The notes under the pieces were generated by a model. The model was given only the letters and a program-made list of their open reading frames with translations. It was not told the origin of the DNA and did no database searches. DNA of 10,319 nucleotides from Acidimicrobiaceae bacterium (GTDB lineage: Bacteria; Actinomycetota; Acidimicrobiia; Acidimicrobiales; Ilumatobacteraceae), in the NCBI GenBank assembly GCA_006515795.1, contig VFMC01000243.1, forward strand, positions 1-10,319, given 5' to 3'. A program made the translations under genes and the position numbers. How positions within the stretch are numbered: position 1 is the stretch's first letter; every line of letters begins with the position of its first letter. This document shows positions 6,657-10,319 of the stretch, piece after piece.

Positions 6657-7547
6657 GCGCCGGCTGCGCCTCCGCGTGCGGTCGCCGTCGCCTGCTGCCG
6701 ACGGCATCGCGTTGGTGAGCGGCCCGATCTGGTCGACGACCTCGGCCACGGTGGGTGTCGGCGCCGGAACGCGCTGATCGAGCGCTCGGCGCATGGCGGC
6801 GAGGTGCTCCGGCGACGTTCCACAGCAGCCACCGACGATCCGGGCGCCGGCATCGGCGGCGAGTTGGGCGTACCGGGCCATCAGCTCCGGCGTGCCGGAG
6901 TAGACGATCTCCGTGCCCTGGAACTGTGGGATGCCACAGTTCCCCTTCGAGATGACCACGTCGTGCTCGCCGCTGCAGATCGACAGCACCGTCACGACGA
7001 TGTCGCTCGCGCCGACACCGCAGTTGGCACCGAAGGCAACCGGAGCCACCGCGAGTCCATCGAACGCTCGCACGAGGGCATCGGGCATGATGCCCATCAT
7101 CGTGCGCCCGGCGGTGTCGAACGAGCAGGTGGCCGTGTACGGCACGCCGACATCGATCGCTGCCTGCGCGGCGGCGCGGACCTCCTCGATCGACGACATC
7201 GTCTCGATCCAGATGACGTCGACACCTCCGGCGATCAGGCCCTCGATCTGCTCACGGAAGCTGGCGACTGCCACATCGTGGGTGAGTGCGCCGAGTGGCA
7301 CGAACAGCTCTCCCGTGGGGCCGACCGAGCCGGCCACCACCACGGGTCGGTCCGCCGCGTCGGCCACGGCGCGAGCAAGTCGTGCCGCGTACTCGGCCAG
7401 CTCGAACACCCGGTCGTCGGCCTTGTGCAGCTTCAACCGCTGGCGTGTGCCACCGAAGGAGTTGGTGAGGATGATGTCGGCTCCGGCGTCGACGAACTGC
7501 TGATGAAGGCCGGTGATGGCGAGCATGTCGGCGAGCGAGATCCGCAT
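6648..7547 (-). CDS. Homocysteine S-methyltransferase family protein (BmtB/BHMT-like), lacking the usual N-terminus
   Basis: A 299-residue cobalamin-independent methyltransferase of the Pfam S-methyl_trans fold, which moves a methyl group to homocysteine to form methionine. The three zinc-binding cysteines are Cys176 (FGANCGVG) and Cys241-Cys242 (GGCCGT). TNSFGGTRQRLKLH (28-41), AGSVGPTGE (72-80), WIETM (113-117), FDTAGRTMMG (143-152) and the Arg-rich C-terminal tail resemble the roseobacter glycine-betaine methyltransferase BmtB as I recall it; donor specificity is inference. The protein starts only about 20 residues before AGADIILTNSF, so the normal first beta strand with its DGxxGT motif, some 35-45 residues, is absent. 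A stop codon sits directly before the ATG, but GGAG lies 8 bases upstream, so initiation here looks real. It may be a shortened or inactive copy, or the 5' end may be damaged. Confidence 0.88.
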   Translation of the reverse strand: MRISLADMLAITGLHQQFVDAGADIILTNSFGGTRQRLKLHKADDRVFELAEYAARLARAVADAADRPVVVAGSVGPTGELFVPLGALTHDVAVASFREQIEGLIAGGVDVIWIETMSSIEEVRAAAQAAIDVGVPYTATCSFDTAGRTMMGIMPDALVRAFDGLAVAPVAFGANCGVGASDIVVTVLSICSGEHDVVISKGNCGIPQFQGTEIVYSGTPELMARYAQLAADAGARIVGGCCGTSPEHLAAMRRALDQRVPAPTPTVAEVVDQIGPLTNAMPSAAGDGDRTRRRSRRGE

Positions 7548-7555
7548 TCAGGAAG

Positions 7556-7559
7556 CTCC
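7556..7559 (-). promoter_or_regulatory. Ribosome binding site GGAG fixing the methyltransferase start
   Basis: GGAG on the minus strand, 8 bases before the ATG at 7547, with an in-frame TGA immediately before that ATG. Together they settle the start, although the family would normally begin further upstream. A minus-strand TATCCT at 7587-7582 could be the -10 element of this gene; I see no convincing -35 for it. Confidence 0.6.
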
Positions 7560-7592
7560 GATTGAATCGAGGGTGCCTACAAGGATAGACCG

Positions 7593-7621
7593 TTGACCTG
7601 CTGTCGGGCCGGTCGTACAGT
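7593..7621 (+). promoter_or_regulatory. Sigma-70 type promoter for the VOC protein gene
   Basis: TTGACC (7593-7598) and TACAGT (7616-7621) are separated by an optimal 17 bases. Five of six positions match the -35 consensus and four of six the -10. Transcription would start near 7628, leaving a leader of about 46 bases that includes the GAGGAG ribosome binding site at 7661-7666. It lies back-to-back with the methyltransferase gene's upstream region. Confidence 0.5.
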
Positions 7622-7673
7622 CCCGCACGTCGCGCTCGCGAAGACGATGCGCCCGACTCCGAGGAGCAGCCGA

Positions 7674-8483
7674 ATGCCTCACGTGGCGGCCTACGCGCCG
7701 GGCTCACCGTCATGGGTCGACCTCGGAACACCCGATCCCGATGCCGCGGCCACGTTCTACGGAGGCCTGTTCGGCTGGACGATCGTCGCCGGTCCGAAGG
7801 AGTCGGGCGGTTACCGGATGTGTCTGCTCGACGATCAGCCCGTTGCCGGCATCGGCCCGCAGCCGAACCCAGACATGCCGCCGTGGTGGATGAGCTACAT
7901 CACCGTTGCCGACGCCGACCGGTCGGCGGCGACTATCGAGGCGGCCGGGGGCATGGTCGTCGTCGCTCCGATGGACGTGCTCGACGTGGGGCGAATGGCG
8001 GTCGCCCGCGACGTGGCCGGCGCGGTGTTCTCGATCTGGCAGCCGCGCTCGCACATCGGCGCTCATGTCGTGAACGAGCCGAACACGCTGTGCTGGAACG
8101 AGCTGACCACCCGGGCCAAGGGTGAGTCGATCGAGTTCTACCGCGCCGTGTTCGATTGGCACGCGCAAGCGCACGGCGACGCGCCGGGCGACTACGTCGA
8201 GTTCCACCTGCGCACAGCTGGGCCCACGGCGCTGCCCGGCGGGGATTCGGCGATTGCCGGGCTGATGCCGATGGTGGGCGACATGTGGCCGGCTGAACTC
8301 CCGAACCACTGGATGGTGTACTTCGCCACCGAAGACGTCGACGACGCCGTGGTTCGCGTGAACGACCTCGGCGGATCGGTGTCGGTGCCACCCACGGAGA
8401 TCCCACCGGGTCGCTTCGCCGTTGTGAACGATCCGCAGGGCGCGGTGTTCAGCCTGCTCACGTTCCGGCCGGACGCAGCATGA
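7674..8483 (+). CDS. Two-module VOC (glyoxalase/bleomycin resistance-like) protein
   Basis: A 269-residue cytoplasmic protein with two vicinal-oxygen-chelate modules, at about 12-124 (SWVDLGTPDPDAAATFYGGLFGW through GAVFSIWQP) and 138-264 (LCWNELTTRAKGESIEFYRAVFDW through GAVFSLLTF). The arrangement and the WxxLxTxD-type openings resemble the mycobacterial CFP30B family, often annotated as hydroxylase or glyoxalase without known substrate. The position that carries a metal-binding His in true glyoxalase I is not His in either module (WVDL, WNEL), so I would not claim lactoylglutathione lyase activity. The ATG at 7674 has an excellent GAGGAG ribosome binding site 7 bases upstream and follows a good promoter; the possible upstream TTG start at 7593 lies within that promoter. 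The gene stands alone, divergent from the methyltransferase and ending six bases from the converging FAD enzyme gene. Confidence 0.92.
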   Translation: MPHVAAYAPGSPSWVDLGTPDPDAAATFYGGLFGWTIVAGPKESGGYRMCLLDDQPVAGIGPQPNPDMPPWWMSYITVADADRSAATIEAAGGMVVVAPMDVLDVGRMAVARDVAGAVFSIWQPRSHIGAHVVNEPNTLCWNELTTRAKGESIEFYRAVFDWHAQAHGDAPGDYVEFHLRTAGPTALPGGDSAIAGLMPMVGDMWPAELPNHWMVYFATEDVDDAVVRVNDLGGSVSVPPTEIPPGRFAVVNDPQGAVFSLLTFRPDAA

Positions 8484-8489
8484 CCGGCC

Positions 8490-9854
8490 TCAGGTGACGG
8501 GCACGAGCACGGCCGGGTTCAGGATGCCGTCCGGATCGAAGGCGTGCTTCAGGACGCGCATCGCCGCGACCTCGTCGGCCGAGCGATCGAGGTGCAGCCA
8601 TCTGGCCTTGGCCGTACCGATTCCGTGCTCGGCGCTGATGCACCCGCCGAGGCCGCAGGCGTAGCGGTAGATCGTCTCGGCGAGCACGTCGTCGGGGCCG
8701 ACCACACCGGTGACGTTGACGTGGATGTTCCCGTCGCCGACATGTCCGAACTGCCATGTTCGGGCACCGGGCTCCACCCCGGCAACCACGGTCGGCACCT
8801 CGGCGACGAATCTCGCCAACATCGCCGCCGGGATGGTCACGTCGAACTTGTGCGGCACGCCGAGTCGACCGATCGAGGCGGTGTGCTCCTCGCGTAGCCT
8901 CCAGAGTGCGGCTCGTCGCTGCGGATCGGTTGCGACCACCACGTCGCCCACCGATCGCGCTGCCTCGACGACGGCGCCGAGCGACTCGACGACATCGTGC
9001 GAGCCCGATGCTTCGAGCAGCACCAGCGCCGCCCACGGATGCGCCATCGGCATCGGCACCCCCGCCGACGAGCACACGAGGGCTACGCCATCGGCAAGCA
9101 TCAGCTCAGCGGCGTCGAGCCGATCGAACGTCGAGCGGATCAGGCCGACCGCCTCCACCGCGTCGGCCACCGTGGCGAAACCGGCGATGGCCGTCACGTG
9201 CTGAGCGGGAGCGGCCACCAGACGAAGCCGGGCCGCGGTGACGATCCCGAGAGTGCCCTCGCTGCCGCACAGCAGCGACGGCAGGTGGTACCCCGTGTTG
9301 TCCTTCACCAGCCCATTGAGCCTGCTGATCAGATGCCCGGTGCCGAGCACGGCTTCGATGCCCACCAGCTGTTCGCGAGTACCTCCGTAGCGGAGCACGT
9401 TGATGCCGCCGGCGTTGGTCGCGATCGTGCCCCCGACCGTCGCCGATCCCCTCGCTCCGAAATCCACCGCGTAACGGAGCCCGGCGGCGAGCGCGGCACG
9501 CTGGACCGCTTCCACCGTGACACCGGCACCGACGGTGATCTGCCGGGCCAGGACATCGACGTCGCCGACCAGATCGAGACGCCGGAGGCTGAGCACCACC
9601 TCGCCGTGCAGCGGCACGCCTCCTCCGACGAGGCCGGTGTTCCCACCCTGGGGCACGAGCGCTGCGCCACGGGCGCGACACAGAGCGACGATCGCCGAGA
9701 CCTCGTCGGCCGAGGCGGGTCGAGCGACGGCGGTGGTGGCGCCGACGAAGCGGCCCGTCCAATCGACCTCGTATCCGCGTAGAAGGTCGGGATCGGTCAA
9801 CACGTTGTCGGCACCGACGATCGCGACGAGCTCGCGGATCAGGGCTGCGGGCAC
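8490..9854 (-). CDS. FAD-linked D-2-hydroxyacid dehydrogenase (GlcD / D-2-hydroxyglutarate dehydrogenase-like)
   Basis: A 454-residue flavoprotein with an FAD_binding_4 domain (about 35-215) and an FAD-oxidase C-terminal domain (about 215-452). PQGGNTGLVGG (68-78) and GGTIATNAGG (141-150) bind the FAD. In the C-terminal half GHVGDGNIHVN (370-380) and SAEHGIG (407-413) supply His371, His378 and Glu409, the expected metal ligands. Arg321, Thr325 and Lys336 keep the spacing of the substrate-carboxylate residues of human D-2-hydroxyglutarate dehydrogenase as I recall it, so oxidation of a D-2-hydroxyacid (2-hydroxyglutarate, lactate or glycolate) is likely; which one is not fixed. I chose GTG at 9854 because it places the conserved region at the normal distance; the frame upstream to 10049 is Arg/His-rich and is the shadow of the next gene. 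The start overlaps the membrane protein gene by 16 bases, suggesting coupling. Confidence 0.93.
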   Translation of the reverse strand: MPAALIRELVAIVGADNVLTDPDLLRGYEVDWTGRFVGATTAVARPASADEVSAIVALCRARGAALVPQGGNTGLVGGGVPLHGEVVLSLRRLDLVGDVDVLARQITVGAGVTVEAVQRAALAAGLRYAVDFGARGSATVGGTIATNAGGINVLRYGGTREQLVGIEAVLGTGHLISRLNGLVKDNTGYHLPSLLCGSEGTLGIVTAARLRLVAAPAQHVTAIAGFATVADAVEAVGLIRSTFDRLDAAELMLADGVALVCSSAGVPMPMAHPWAALVLLEASGSHDVVESLGAVVEAARSVGDVVVATDPQRRAALWRLREEHTASIGRLGVPHKFDVTIPAAMLARFVAEVPTVVAGVEPGARTWQFGHVGDGNIHVNVTGVVGPDDVLAETIYRYACGLGGCISAEHGIGTAKARWLHLDRSADEVAAMRVLKHAFDPDGILNPAVLVPVT

Positions 9855-10319
9855 GCCCGATCGTCCCGGTCGTGTCGCGCCAGGATCGCTTGGCGGATCA
9901 GGATGACGGCAACCAAGCCCGTCCACAGCAACGGGTTGCCGAGCGTGCGCAACACCCAGTCGGTGCCGTCGCGCATGCTCTCCACACTGCGGCCGAGAAG
10001 GGCGAGACCCGCGCCGACCGCGCCGATCGCGCCCACGAGCAGCCCGCACAGCAGGGCGCTGGCGCCAACCACGCGGGCATGCTTACCGACGCCGGTCTCC
10101 CCGGTCGACATGATCTCGATCAGTGCCACGGCGGTGGTACCGAGCCCGAAGACCAACGCCGAACGAGCCAGCCACCCGAGTTGCGCCCACTCCGTGGGTG
10201 CTACACCGGTTCCCTTGGCGAGCCGTTGCCACGAGGCCCGGGCGCTGCGTTCGAACATCGAGAACCCGAGCAACGCGGTGAACCCCGAAGCCAGCTGCTG
10301 GGCCGCGGTGAACAGGAAC
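9839..10319 (-). CDS. Multi-pass membrane protein of unknown function, 5' end outside the window
   Basis: The frame is open to the right edge of the window, so this is the C-terminal part (about 159 residues) of a longer protein; the in-frame TTG at 10273 and ATG at 10258 need not be the start. Hydrophobic stretches are LGWLARSALVFGLGTTAVAL, ALLCGLLVGAIGAVGAGLALL and LLWTGLVAVILIRQAIL, i.e. three probable membrane segments in the visible part, with a fourth weakly hydrophobic helix at the truncated N-terminal side. The C-terminus is a short charged tail (ARHDRDDR). I considered DUF1206 because of the WLARSALVFGLG-like opening, but the other family features are missing. Its stop lies 16 bases inside the FAD dehydrogenase gene, so the two are probably co-transcribed; an electron-transfer or export link is possible but unsupported. 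Confidence 0.75.
   Translation of the reverse strand, partial: FLFTAAQQLASGFTALLGFSMFERSARASWQRLAKGTGVAPTEWAQLGWLARSALVFGLGTTAVALIEIMSTGETGVGKHARVVGASALLCGLLVGAIGAVGAGLALLGRSVESMRDGTDWVLRTLGNPLLWTGLVAVILIRQAILARHDRDDRACPQP

Noticed and set aside
7593..7673. TTG start at 7593 for the VOC protein
   Set aside because: It lies in the -35 box of a good promoter; the ATG at 7674 has a GAGGAG ribosome binding site and starts at the conserved domain.
8997..9782. Long plus-strand open frame opposite the FAD dehydrogenase
   Set aside because: His/Arg/Asp-rich composition typical of antisense shadow frames in high-GC DNA; no recognisable domain, and the opposite strand is a clear enzyme.
9855..10049. 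N-terminal extension of the FAD dehydrogenase to 10049
   Set aside because: The added 65 residues are Arg/His/Pro-rich and are the out-of-frame shadow of the membrane protein gene; the family begins close to the GTG at 9854.
9839..10319. Assignment of the right-edge membrane protein to DUF1206
   Set aside because: Only a short opening stretch looks similar; the repeated two-helix pattern and other conserved positions are not visible.

Overview
The window is a gene-dense, high-GC stretch of bacterial chromosome. GTG starts, strong G/C preference at third codon positions, 4-base GTGA/ATGA gene overlaps and a PhoH very close to the mycobacterial type point to an actinobacterium. An Acidimicrobiia (Ilumatobacter-like) origin is my guess from general style, not something the sequence proves. 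I see no mobile element, tRNA, rRNA or CRISPR array, and no gap without a gene longer than about 130 bases.

Left part (1-3833, minus strand): a tightly packed operon-like row. Read in transcription order it holds an unrecognised protein gene (about 3833-3102) whose frame appears broken near its 3' end, phoH, ybeY, a DUF21/CBS-domain CorC-type membrane protein, and the start of a short-chain dehydrogenase cut by the window edge. PhoH, YbeY and CorC form the conserved rRNA-maturation and ion/membrane neighbourhood seen in many bacteria; in many of them the GTPase era follows, but here an SDR gene follows.

Middle part (3901-6615, plus strand): a divergently transcribed 763-residue membrane protein with about ten membrane segments, a GGDEF domain with a variant SGDEY signature, and an EAL domain with the expected catalytic residues, so probably a c-di-GMP phosphodiesterase. 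Nine bases downstream is an ArfB-type ribosome-rescue hydrolase with the GGQ motif.

Right part (6648-10319): a homocysteine S-methyltransferase on the minus strand that lacks the usual N-terminal segment; a divergent two-module VOC (glyoxalase-like) protein on the plus strand with a good sigma-70 promoter and ribosome binding site; then, on the minus strand, a D-2-hydroxyglutarate dehydrogenase-like FAD enzyme overlapping the 3' end of a partial membrane protein gene that runs off the right edge.

The most useful points for a second look are the reading-frame break at about 3272, the N-terminally shortened methyltransferase, and the degenerate GGDEF signature. Most of the window is otherwise ordinary housekeeping and metabolic content; I found no convincing new multi-gene system.
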